64,000 bases of DNA from Trochalopteron elliotii (Eukaryota; Chordata; Aves; Passeriformes; Leiothrichidae). The notes beneath the pieces were generated by a model. The model did no database searches. It had not been told where the DNA came from and saw only the letters and a list, made by a program, of their open reading frames with translations. Below are positions 33,634 to 44,351 of the stretch, one piece after another (position 1 is the first letter of the stretch; each line of letters starts with the position of its first letter). The stretch covers positions 3,889,144 through 3,953,143 of the forward strand of contig JANPWX010000247.1 in assembly GCA_024734555.1 (NCBI GenBank), given 5' to 3'. Made by a program: the position numbers and the translations under genes.

Positions 33634-34925
33634 AAAAGCCAAAATCTTGTATGGTCTTTTTTCAGGAAAAAATGTTGAAAATAATCAGAGAGTGATGATT
33701 TCTGTGCCATCCCTACCTGTCAACAGAGACCAGGAGAATAATTTCTTGTTAAACCAAAGGGTACACTAATCGATACCAGCCCACACCAGATAGGCAAAGC
33801 ATGGGACTGACAGCCCAATCACTCTTTAGTCCAGAGTGAAACCGGATTCTCAAGAGTCTTTTCAGGCTTCCTCTTTCACTCTGAAAAGTCGCTCCTAATA
33901 ATAAATAAAAATTAAAATTTAAAAGCCATTAAAAAGACAGAACTTAATTTCTAAAAAAAAATCAAGATTTCAAAGACACTTCCTGGTCCAGCCAAATTAA
34001 AGTCAAAACAGGGAGAATTTGAATGGAATATAAAGTGATGCATATTTCATGCATCATATTTAATTTGCCAAAGCAAAATATTGCAATTTGTAACGTCAGC
34101 AAAAGATTGGACAGTTTTAGAAAACATTTCTCATCAGTAGCCTAAGTTATAGTGTTCTTTACTATTAGTGTTCTCCTATATTAAATTTTGATTTAATTAA
34201 AAATATTTCCTAGTTTACTTACCTGCTTGTATTTAAATCATTCTTCCAAGAATCTCAAAGGAATGTAATAATTTGGTAAGTACCCTGCTTTTGTGGGGGG
34301 GTTTGTGTTTATTTGTTCGTTTGTTTGTTTGGGGGGCTTTTTGGAGATTGCAGTATAATAAAGTGACTAAGATCTCATAGAAAAGTCTGTGACCAAGATT
34401 AGGAGAAAATCGGAGTTTCCTGTAAGTCAGTCCTGATAGACTCAGCCAGTGATTATAATTCTGGAACAGAAAAGAAAATGACTACTGGATCTCAAAAAAA
34501 ATTATTTTCCTCAATATTAAATAAGAAGGAAGTCCAGACTCCTCTGGGTGTAGATAAAATGTGCTTTTTACTACTGAAACAGAATTGTGCTAGACTGTAG
34601 TTTCTTTCCAACAAGTTGTATGCAAAACTCTGCCAATTAAAGAAAGTCTTCTCTTATTTCCTAGTTGGTGGCATAGTTACTATTTTTTTCTTCAACAAAT
34701 AAGAAGTAAAATGCTCCATTGTCATTTTCTATTGTATATGTCCTCAGGCATATGATTGCCTCTTTCAACTGGAGAACCTGGAAGTTTTTTCAAAAGTACA
34801 TGTAACTCACAGGCTGAAATAAAAAGGGAAAAAAGAAATCTCCACACCTTTCAACACAGAATTTTAAAAATATCAGCTTCTCTTGATAAATTAAATGCAG
34901 CTTTTGAATTGAATGAGGCATTGAA
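33634..34925. other. AT-rich sequence with a GTTT/G-rich patch
   Basis: About 1.3 kb with no exon or known repeat. Near 34300-34345 there is a simple patch with a run of seven G, several GTTT units and then six G. Confidence 0.5.
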
Positions 34926-34935
34926 ACTGAATGTT

Positions 34936-35052
34936 CTCTCTCTCCCTCTCCCTCCCCTCTCCCCCTTTTGTTGTTTGGGGGTTTTGGGGAATTTTTTTGA
35001 TTGGTTGGTTGGTTTGTCTGGGGGGGGGGGGTGTGTTTTGGGGTTTTTTTTT
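34936..35052. repeat. Pyrimidine tract followed by a G-run/GGTT low-complexity tract
   Basis: A CT-rich tract (34936-34968, CTCTCTCCCTC type) is followed by GGGGGTTTTGGGG near 34977, three GGTT units near 35002, a run of 12 G at 35020-35031 and another GGGG at 35040-35043, ending in a T run. At least four G runs within 70 bases on the plus strand meet the usual pattern for a potential G-quadruplex. It also produces a false frame rich in Gly/Phe. Confidence 0.85.
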
Positions 35053-37107
35053 CGTGGTTTTTTTCAGTTTTTTCCATACTTAGAAAGATCCCAAGTAAAA
35101 AATAGAGGGGGAAAAAGGACTGTCTAGATGAATGAGAAAAGATAAAAATGTTTAAAAGACATTTTTAATGACAAAATAAGAAGATGAAGTGTTGCATCAA
35201 CTTTGTGATTTTTTGAACACTGTCTATTTCTAGGTTTTTTGTTGGATAAAGAATAGCTTTCATTTGTGAGATAAAAAGGACAAATTCATCTTGAGATGTA
35301 TTCCCCTGCAGCTTATATATTTTCATATACTGATATAATTTGGAACTACAATCTAATCATAATTCAGATCCTGTCTTTAGTAAAAGCATGTGTCTCTAAT
35401 TTGCAATCAATTTCTGCACTTGACACATGGAAATAATGAATGTCCTCATCTACAGCTGGAGACAAAGGGAGAGAGGAGTATGCAGCGCTTTGTAGGCTGG
35501 GAAGTCTGGGCATTTCCTTCTCCTAGGCTTTGGAGCCTGGGCATCCAAATCATACTAATATTGTGCTATAATCATTGTGTGAATAAAGATTCTCTGTTTA
35601 AAGTTTTCCCTTATCTCCTTTGAACAGACAACATGAATAATTGCATAAACATGAGTGAGAATTTGATGGCACCAGCTGATCATGTGGGGCCTGACATTGT
35701 GTAAAGTATAAAATATTATGCAGTTTCCAAAAACAGGTATTTGTGGACTTATTCATCTCTACATGCGTGTCATAGCTGCTATTATTTTTCTTATGCTTGT
35801 CTTTTACTGAACAAAAACTTGTAAAAGAAATGATATCTGGAAACAATAATTGTCAAAAATAGATGTTGTTTTCATTTGCATTCTTTTCAAGAAGCCTCGT
35901 GCCTGATTTTCAAGACATAGATGTAAAACCAATTTCCCAGTGTGTAGAGATTTTGGTGAAGGTTTTCTCTGCTAAGCCAGTGAATTTAAGAAGACTACAT
36001 TACAGTGCATGGTAAAGAAGTCATCTTAAGTTTGTGTTCTACTCCTTTATTTTAGATGGAATGAGATGGGCTTATGTATTTACCATGGCTTTTTAATGTT
36101 TATTTTATTGTGATAATGGCTGAGATCTCCAAGCATGACCAGGATCCCCTTTCTGTTAAGCAAAGTATAAACAGAATTATGACCCTTCCTTTAAAAAGCT
36201 TTTAGACAAGTATATCAAGTAAGGAAAAAACAGATGAACAAAGCACAATGCAATTGAAACAATTCTATACTAAAAATGTCTACCAGCAGAATATCCTCTG
36301 TAATTCTAGGAAATGAGGGTCTGTTTTCTCACATGCAGCTGTGAAAGTCTAAATACTACTGAAGAGGGGTAAGACAAAGATGGTATTTCTTGTCCATTTT
36401 ACCTGTCACTAATGAAATCACTGCTAGGTTGGAACATGGAACCTGGTTGACAGCAGTACCAGATTATAACAATGAAAAAGAGAGGAGAAGTCTTGCAAGG
36501 AACTGGCACAGCAAACATACTTGAATAAAAAACTCTGCAGCTACCTCCACTAAAATCTGGCCAGTTCACTACAGCTGACATCTCTGCACTTGTGGCTTTA
36601 AGATTTCCTCTAATCACCACAATAATACAACAATAGTAGATATTTAGTGCTACACATCAAGAATTTTCTCCAGTCAAAGAATTGGTCAATAGCAAGGGTA
36701 TTAAATGGAATACTCCGCAGCTAGTACAAATCGTGATGGTTTAGGCTTCCACAAAGATTTTAAACTGTAATGAATATTAAAAAAAGTTTTATAAGAATCC
36801 TTAGGCCTTTCTGTATAATTTTTCCTATTGAGACATAAATAATCTTCCCCCTAAGAAATATGTACAGGTTAATTATGCAAAAGCTTACAGATGCATTTTT
36901 TTTTCTTAATAAGCATGGTTACTAACTGGGGTGAATTCTATGGGAAATAATTAATAGTCATAGAAGTCACTTCTAACAAAAGCCTGATGAAAGAGAGATG
37001 GCATAACTGCTCATAAAGGTGATGCATTGTAATATTAATCAAGAAAATAGATGCCATATAAAAGCAAAAGGTCAGCTACTGTGAGATACAGGGAAAAAGA
37101 GTTCATC
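35053..37107. other. AT-rich sequence with no recognised gene or transposon
   Basis: About 2 kb. Short frames only, no RNA gene and no recognisable repeat. Confidence 0.5.
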
Positions 37108-37697
37108 ATAGAATCATAGAATATCCTAAGTTGGAATGGGCTCACAAGGGATAATTGATGTGCCTGAGACCTTTGTGCAAATGCTTCTGGAACTCTGTCA
37201 GGTTTGGTGTTATAACCAGTTCCCTGGGAAGCTTGTTCCAATGACCAACCACCCTCTGGGTGAAGAACCATGTCCTAATAGGTAATTTAATCTCCCCTGT
37301 CACAGATTCATGCCATTCCCTCAAGTCCTGTCACTGACCATCTCAGAGAAGGGATGGGTGCCTGTGCCACCACTTCCCCTCATGAGTCTCCTCCAGGATG
37401 GGCAAGACAATGACCTCAGCTGCTCCTCATATGGTTTCTCCTCCAGATCCTTCACTTCTTTGTAGCTCTCCTTTTGATGTTTTCTAATAGCTTAATATCC
37501 TTCTTATATTGCAGTGCCCAAAACAGCTAATAGGGTTTGAGATGAAGCTGCATCAGCACAGGGTAGAGCAGGACAGTCCCCTCCTCCAACTGGCTCATAA
37601 TGCTGTGCCTGATGCACCCCAAAGATATAATTTTTGCTTTTGGCTGCCACAGCGTGGTGCTGACTCATATTCAACCTGCCATTGACCAGGATATAGG
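37108..37697 (-). mobile_element. CR1 LINE, 3' fragment, antisense
   Basis: It begins with the reversed CR1 tail CATCATAGAATCATAGAAT, then CTAAGTTGGAATGGGCTC, CCAACCACCCTCTGGGTG, CTTGTTCCAATGACC, TCCTCCAGGATGGGC and GCTGCCACAGCGTGG, ending near CATTGACCAGGATATAGG. It is cut at the right exactly where LTR D3 starts. The octamer tail is well kept. The order is that of a 5'-truncated, non-functional copy. Confidence 0.85.
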
Positions 37698-37699
37698 TA

Positions 37700-38272
37700 T
37701 GTTGCTTTCAGCTGGGCTACAGTTAATTTGCTTCACAGTGGCTGGTATGGGGTTGTGTTTAGGATTTGTGCTGAGCACAGGGTTGATAATAGAGAGATGT
37801 TTTTGTTATTGCTGGGCACAGTTTCCACAGAGCCAAGGCCTTTTCTGCTTTTTGTACTGCCATGCTGGTGAGGAAGCTGGGGTTGCCTGGGAGCTTGGGA
37901 GTAGACAGCTCCAGGACAGGTGATCCAAACTGACCAAAAGGATATTCCAGACCGTATGATGTAATTCTCAATAAAGAAAGTGGGGGGAAGAAGAAGGAAG
38001 AGGGGAACATTTGAAGTCTTTCCTTGACTTGTCTTCCCAAGTCACTGTCACCTGTGATGGGGAGATGGTTGAACACCTGCCAGGCATAGGAAGAAGTGAA
38101 TTAATTCCTTGTTTTGCTTTGCTTGTGTGTTTTTTCTTTCCCTATTACACTGTTTTTATCTCAGCTCATGAGTTTTCTAACTTCTACCCTTCCAGTTATC
38201 TCCCAGATTTCTCTGTTAGGGGAGTGAGTGAGTGGCTGCCTGGGGCTTGGCTGCTGGCTGCCCATCACAACA
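37700..38272 (+). mobile_element. LTR, family D, copy 3 (ERVL-like), plus strand, near full length
   Basis: It starts TGTTGCTTTCAGCTGGGC and ends CATCACAACA, with terminal inverted repeats TGTTG/CAACA. U3 landmarks are CAGTTAATTTGCTTCAC and GGTATGGGG; the TATA region is changed to CTCAATAAAG near 37970; the R/U5 holds GATGGTTGAACACCTGCC, TTGTTTTGCTTTGC and CTGGGGCTTGGCTGCTGG. ATATAGG occurs at 37691-37697 and 38275-38281, close to both ends (offset 2 bases on each side), a possible but imperfect target duplication. It adjoins the truncated 5' side of a CR1. No internal sequence follows, so it is probably a solo LTR. Confidence 0.8.
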
Positions 38273-38729
38273 AAATATAGGAGGTGAGCATTTAAGACAT
38301 TTTAACTGTACATTACTTTACAAAAGGTTCCTGAAAGTATGAACAAAAAGTGTGATTGGTATCACTAAAATTAGTCAGAATTTGGGTCTTTTTTTTCTTC
38401 GAAAGACAAGAAATTCTGCCAATAGCTAGGGCAATATTAACAATTTGGGGCAAGTGAGACTCAAAGAGAATTTTGAGCGTAATTTAATACTCACATTCAC
38501 AGCTTTGCAGCCATTGCTGTCTAACTATTCAGAGGATAGAAGTGCTGTAGGAAAACCCATACCTTCCATTTTTCTCTTTCAGATAGATTAAAAAGATAAC
38601 TTACTATCTTCGAACACTAGGAAGATAAGATATCTTCAATACTGGTCAGGCAATGGTTCAAAACTAAAAAAAAACAAACTGTGGGAGTGCATTTTTAATT
38701 TTAAGTTTAATTCATAAGATAATGTTCTT
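38273..38729. other. AT-rich spacer between LTRs D3 and H
   Basis: About 0.45 kb with no recognised feature. Confidence 0.5.
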
Positions 38730-39245
38730 TGTAAATTGGTTTGTTCTCTGTGCTTCTTTTTGTTACCCACGTTTGATTTATCCCTGTTTTTCCCCCACTA
38801 ACAGTTCTGTAATTGGTTCTGTATTCTCCCTAAGTTTTCCCCCCCAAAGACAGTTAACTGTCCATCACTTCATAGACAGCCACCTGTTGCTGTCTATCAT
38901 TTTTGGGGTCACTCCCCACTTCTGGAAGATTCTGAGAGAGGCATCGAGTGATTGGACAGAATCATGATTGTCACCTTCTAATGTTCATTGTATGGTTGTT
39001 TTGTATGTTTGTTTATGAGCCTAGCCACCACCCTGTAAAACCTTATTGGTCCCCCCTCTGTGTAACACCCCCAGTTATAAGGTCTCACCCAAGAGTTAAC
39101 CGGGGTCTTCGACACGCTGACACTCAAGGTGAGACCCCACGCTGGGGTTCCAATAAACTCGTTTGACTCAGCCTCTCCGGAGTCCCCCCTTTTTACGATC
39201 CTCCAGCCAATTGCCACGCAGGAGCAGCTCGAGCGAAAAAGAACT
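38730..39245 (+). mobile_element. LTR, family H, plus strand, compact promoter and polyA signals
   Basis: It starts near TGTAAATTGGTTTGTTC. It contains a TATA box at 39076-39081 (GTTATAAGGTC) after CCCCCTCTGTGTAACACCC, and an AATAAA at 39152-39157 followed by CTCGTTTGACTCAGCC and a GGAGTCCCCCC U5. TATA to polyA is only about 76 bases, the short R layout of gammaretrovirus-like (ERV1) LTRs; the class is inference. CpGs in GGTCTTCGACACGCTGAC suggest moderate age. The 3' boundary is uncertain by up to about 50 bases. No internal region or second copy is visible. Confidence 0.7.
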
Positions 39246-42200
39246 CACTGAAAGAAAGCCCTGTTGCCTGTGCTGAGGCTAGCTGGCTTGAAAAACAGGC
39301 ACTGCGACAACAAACCTTAGTTTTATCAGGTAATTCTGTCAGCTATGTCAGCTGTGTTTCTTAGTTGCAATATCTTGAAGTTTACAGACCTCATTTTGAA
39401 GAGTGAACCTTGAAAAAAACTGTTTCATCATGGCTTCATGCATTGCCTCCTCTGTTCTCCTCTACCTCAGACTTTCCCTTCTCCACATTCCTATTCTGAA
39501 TCCTCCTCTTGGTTTCTGTGTCTGAATCTGCATTTTCCTTGATGCTTCTACACTGTTCCTGTTTATCCCACTGTCTCATATTTCCTTGGACTAATCTCCT
39601 ATCTGTTATCTCATGTCCCTTCACAACAAATCCCATTTCATTATTAAGACACTTGCATCCATCTTTTTCTTGGCATATCTACTCCAAGCAATTTCTACTT
39701 CATGCATTCTCTGTCAGTCATGAATTTTGAAGGTGACATCAATACTTCAAATGGAAATATTTGAGAGGCTTTGGCAATGCCAGCCAATGGGGAAATATTC
39801 CCTTGACTGTGGAAGATTGGTGAAAACTCCTCATTGTTCTTCCATATTAACTTTCAGTCTCAAAAAATGATCGAAACATATTAGCAGATTTTTTTTCTTT
39901 ATTTTTCTCCCAGTGTTTCTTTATTTACTTATTTACTGGCATCAAGTAGTTTCACCTAACCTTCAAGGATTTTTGTTTGCTATCATTTCAGAGGTGGGGA
40001 AAGAAAGACAAGTTTAAAAATGCATATGTTGTCCTTATTGTGCTGTAACAAGATTGGCATGGTACCAGTGATGTTTGAATTTCTCTCTTAGGAAGACTAA
40101 GATAGTTCAAGCAGCTGCACTGAAATTGCATTGAAAATGGATACACTGCAAATTCTCCCCATAAATGAAAGTTTAAATTACAAAAAGTCGTCTGACCAGT
40201 TATCTCTTAGTAAAGTGCTTTACAATTTGCATACAAACTTCATTTATTTTTCTAATTACACAGAGTAAAATGCATTCATTTTGCTTTTGATTACAAGCAG
40301 TCGTGCCAAACACCTGTGACTACCACAAACTCTAATTTGTTATTTATTTACTTCAAAGCAATCTTATCATCTAAATGATTCAAATCATCAAAGACCTTAA
40401 TTATTGATAGTCAGTTTGAAGGGTTACACTTTCCATGTCCTTGGGCTGAAGGCACTTCTCTGTTTTCTTCTCCTCAAGTACACACTTGGCTGAGGAAAAG
40501 GACATATGAGTCTGCTAAGAAGTGTTTTGGAAATCACATTCTTATTTAATTGCAACCAGATTTAGACAATGCCAAAGACTGACAGCTACAATCTGGAATC
40601 TACTAAAGGAACAAAACAAAACAAATTAGTCTCCTTTTTACCTTGAAAAAAAGTTGTGTGTGTATCACATGTACTGTGCAAGTTTGATCTGTCCTCACAA
40701 CATAAATGTTTTGTGAATACCTTTCATTTATTCCCAAAAATATCCCAAATTTACACTATTGGAATAAATGTGCACACGGTGTGTCCTGTTATGATGAATG
40801 TTTTATACTTTCTTACAATTTAATTAGAACATTTAAGTGGGTTAAAAAACTTTTGTATAAGTCAGAATGGAAAGGATGAAAAGATCCTCAATATAAAAAA
40901 GACACAAAGCTAATATGCATGTTTTAGGGTGCCCGTTCCTAGCTCATGCATGTGCTTGGGTATCACAGTGCAAGCCTTCAGACACAGATTCTTGGTTGCC
41001 TCTGTCTGCAAACCATGTATTTTCCAGAGTCTTGGATCATCATAGCTGCTATACTCTCATAGTGCCTTGAAGGTGTGGTATATTAGATCAATTTCTAGGA
41101 ACTGAGAGTACTCAGAGCTTCAGATAATTCAGATAATTTTTAATCACTCCATTCTCCATTAACCTCTGCAATATTTTACCTTTAACACTTAAGGCCTTCA
41201 AATAAAAGAAGGGTCCTATTATCCCTGAAGCCTTCATAAAACCGATCATGAAGCCTACAGAATGCATAGTTTGATACCTAAGTTCCTCACCTGTATCCTT
41301 TTACTTTTAAATACATAAGATTTATTTCAGCTATGGATTTCCCAGGGTACAAGGAAACAGGATACAGTTTTCATTGTTCTTGAAATATATTCATAGAGTG
41401 TCCTGCAATCTGTCTGCCAGTGCTTCCTTACCCTGGTCTCATTCCTTTTAGACTGGGCTGGCACCCAGTTTCATTGTTTGACTGGAAAAACCCAAGTTGC
41501 CTTGTTGGATTGCATGTCATACTAGACACACCACATTTGGTCAGGTGTTGCATGATGTAAAAGATCTGTGAAGAATCCTGTTCCATAGGAATCAGGGAGT
41601 GAATTTAGGAGGATATGCACGGTAGCCACTACAATGCCAGTGCATGGATACAGTACATATAAAGTCCATATGGATATACACATGAACCCATGGTGTAGGG
41701 TTCATGTGGCTGTATAAAGCATATCAGTTCCACTGGCTGAGGAGTGAGGTGAGGCTGTGAATAGATTATGTGTGTCCCAGCCATACTGTGGTACATCTTC
41801 AGAATATGGTCTCCTGTAAGTGCAATGCTGATGTTTTAATAAATTGTTTACATATTCCTCAAATGACTTGTTAAGCCCTGAAATCAAGATTCACCTTCTG
41901 TAATATGACATGACAGTGGAAACTTTTTCACATCTAGAGTTCTATGGTTTTTGTTTTCCTGTCTTTTTACTCATATCATTATCTTCTACAAAAGAACCAT
42001 CAAATCATCTGTTCTGCTCTTGACAAATTCAAGAAAAGTCACAAGAATTTTGTTGCAGTATATAATATGCAATATGCAAAGAGTATCTTAATATTGTTTG
42101 CATATTTTCCATTAGTATGTTTTGGTTTTATTTTTTAAATAATCAAAACCAAAACCAATGCATTTTATATTATAAAGCTAGGAGTAACACCTACATGCTA

Positions 42201-43909
42201 ACATTTTGCACATCTGTGAAGATATTAAACAATAATCTTCCTGGAAATGCAAAAAGATTTTAAGACCATAATCTGTACATGATTTCAGCACTAATAGAAA
42301 GAGAGTAAAAACGAGTCAGAAAATGTAATGCACTTAATTGTTCTACTAACTTGACTTTCTAGGCTGCACCATCTCAGGATGGTTACATTTGATATGTCCT
42401 ACAATGGTAAAGATAATATGGCAACCATAATTATGTGGTAATCCCACAGGAAGATATAGATGCTTTTATTAAACCATGGTTGTTAAAGTTAGAATATCTC
42501 ATAAATAATGAAACATAGCAGCACACAATTGTGAGGTCAAGGTGCAAATAGTGTAACAAAGTTGTGCCTGCTATTGTAAGGGCTTAATCAGAAGCAATAC
42601 ATGAAATAGAGGGGAGAATACTTGAATCTTCAAGCTAACTTAAGATTGAATAGAGGCCAATATGAGCCAGGATAATTAACATATTACTATAAGATTCTAC
42701 ATTAAAATTTTTGTTCAGGCAACAAAACATGATTTTGCAATTCCATTATAAATCTATAAAAAAATAGGTTTTCAAGAGTGTATAAATACATATGTATATA
42801 AGTATATATATAAAATATATTTTAATAAGTAATCTCTCCAATGTATTGTAATACACAAATCTGCAAGCTTCAGGGCTTCAGCCGAGGAAAAGAAAATTGA
42901 CTACTCAGGTTTCCCTGCTGAAGTTAACATGCACAAGCAAACAGCATGTATATGAGAAGTATATTAGATTCATAAATGATTTTCATCTTAACAACCTAAT
43001 GTGTTATTGTTAACTGAGGGAAATAAAATTCTTTAACTCCACTGCTTTCCACTTCTTTAAATCACTACTTAATTGGATTTTCTAGGTAATTGGTAAATTG
43101 GTGGTTCCAGTTTCTCTCTTTCTTTCTCCTATTTTCTCATCTATGACTTTTCAAATACTGCACAGGTATTGACTTGACTGAAATTTAACATCTGATGCAA
43201 AGCTCCCTGAAGTCAGCATAGAGGTATCCACTAATTTTAGTGATACTTGGATCAAACCCACAGTAAGCTGCTTAAAATCTCTACCATTGTAGCTGATCTC
43301 TGCAAGCAAGAGAAATTGTTGGATGGCCAGTGGTCAAGATTTCCATCCAATATGAAAGTAGTTTTCTTAATTGACCTCTACAGTCTTTTCTACTTGACTT
43401 TTTGAATTATTAGTACTATTTCACTTTGTGATTAGCTAGTTTTAAGTCTTTATGTATTGCTAACATTACTTGCAGAGCTTTCATTTACGGTAGTGCTCAG
43501 CATGGCCAAGAGGAATTGTACTACATGAATACAAACTCCAGTACACCACCAGTACACCAGCACACCACAAATTTCTCTATTGCAAAATTTACCATGAAAT
43601 TGAGTCTACTTGCTTCTACTGAATCATCATTATATTATCAGTGACCTTCCACTCTGATCAGCATGATCCAAGTTCACCTTACAATACCTCTTTGAAAAGA
43701 GATTGTCTAAGAAAATGCAAAGTAGTAGACTGGCATTTGGACACCTTGCATTAACTCAGAGCACAGGGCAAAAAAATATTTTGTACTTGGTTTGTTTCCA
43801 GGGAACTAAGGAATTGTTTACAGTGGAAGACATGGCATGAAGACATGGCATCTCCTTTGCCAGTCCAGCTCTGAAGGGGAGTGGAGTTTGTTGGGGGGGG
43901 TGTCCCAAG
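39246..43909. other. Long AT-rich stretch with no recognised gene or transposon
   Basis: About 4.7 kb. The first 100 bases may still be LTR H or its internal sequence. Around 40200-40420 there are several TAATT/ATTATT words typical of developmental enhancers, which is weak evidence on its own. An AT-rich microsatellite-like run lies at 42780-42830. Near 43538-43570 there is a short CCAGTACACCA-type repeat and at 43826-43851 an exact 13-bp tandem duplication. No exon is supported. Confidence 0.5.
43826..43851. repeat. Exact 13-bp tandem duplication
   Basis: GAAGACATGGCAT occurs twice head to tail. Confidence 0.85.
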
Positions 43910-44351
43910 TGAAGCAGCACCCTTTTTTATTACCAGGGTTGGCCTGAGATAAAAAGGAAGTCGGAGTATAGAGAGAACGCAGATCAAGCCAATATGGTTA
44001 ACAGCTATGTTCTGCTTTATTTAGCTAAGATGGCTACTTATATACATTTCCATATAGTTTACATCCACAGCAGCTCTACATTGGCACACAACAGAGAAAA
44101 GAATGCAAACACTCATTGTTAACCAAACTCTTAAGGCAGATACTGGTGTTCAGACTACTTACTATACATGTTATCTATTAGAAACCTCTCTGTGCCTTGT
44201 TAACACCTTAAGGTGTAATCTCACTGCACTAGAGACTTGGCAGCTGAATTTCCACCTGCGCCACTGAGGCATTACAGGCCTTCATCTGAGGCCCAGGCTA
44301 GGTGATTCACTCACAGTCCAAATATTCACTATCTTCAAAAACTCTGCTACA
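43910..44351 (-). mobile_element. LTR, family E, copy 2, minus strand
   Basis: On the minus strand it starts TGTAGCAGAGTTTTTG and ends CTGCTTCA, giving near-perfect terminal inverted repeats TGTAGCAG/CTGCTTCA. Landmarks match copy E1: TTTGGACTGTGAGTGAATC, ACCTTAAGGTGTTAACAAGG and GTGTTTGCATTC. A minus-strand AATAAA is at 44016-44021. Sequence is reasonably intact across 442 bp. No clean target duplication is seen; the 3' flank on the minus strand (CTTGGGACACC) might be the start of eroded internal sequence. Confidence 0.8.

Noticed and set aside
34756..35127. 123-codon frame with Gly/Phe-rich end
   Set aside because: The product derives from the CT tract and G-run; it is low-complexity translation, with no splice or promoter context.
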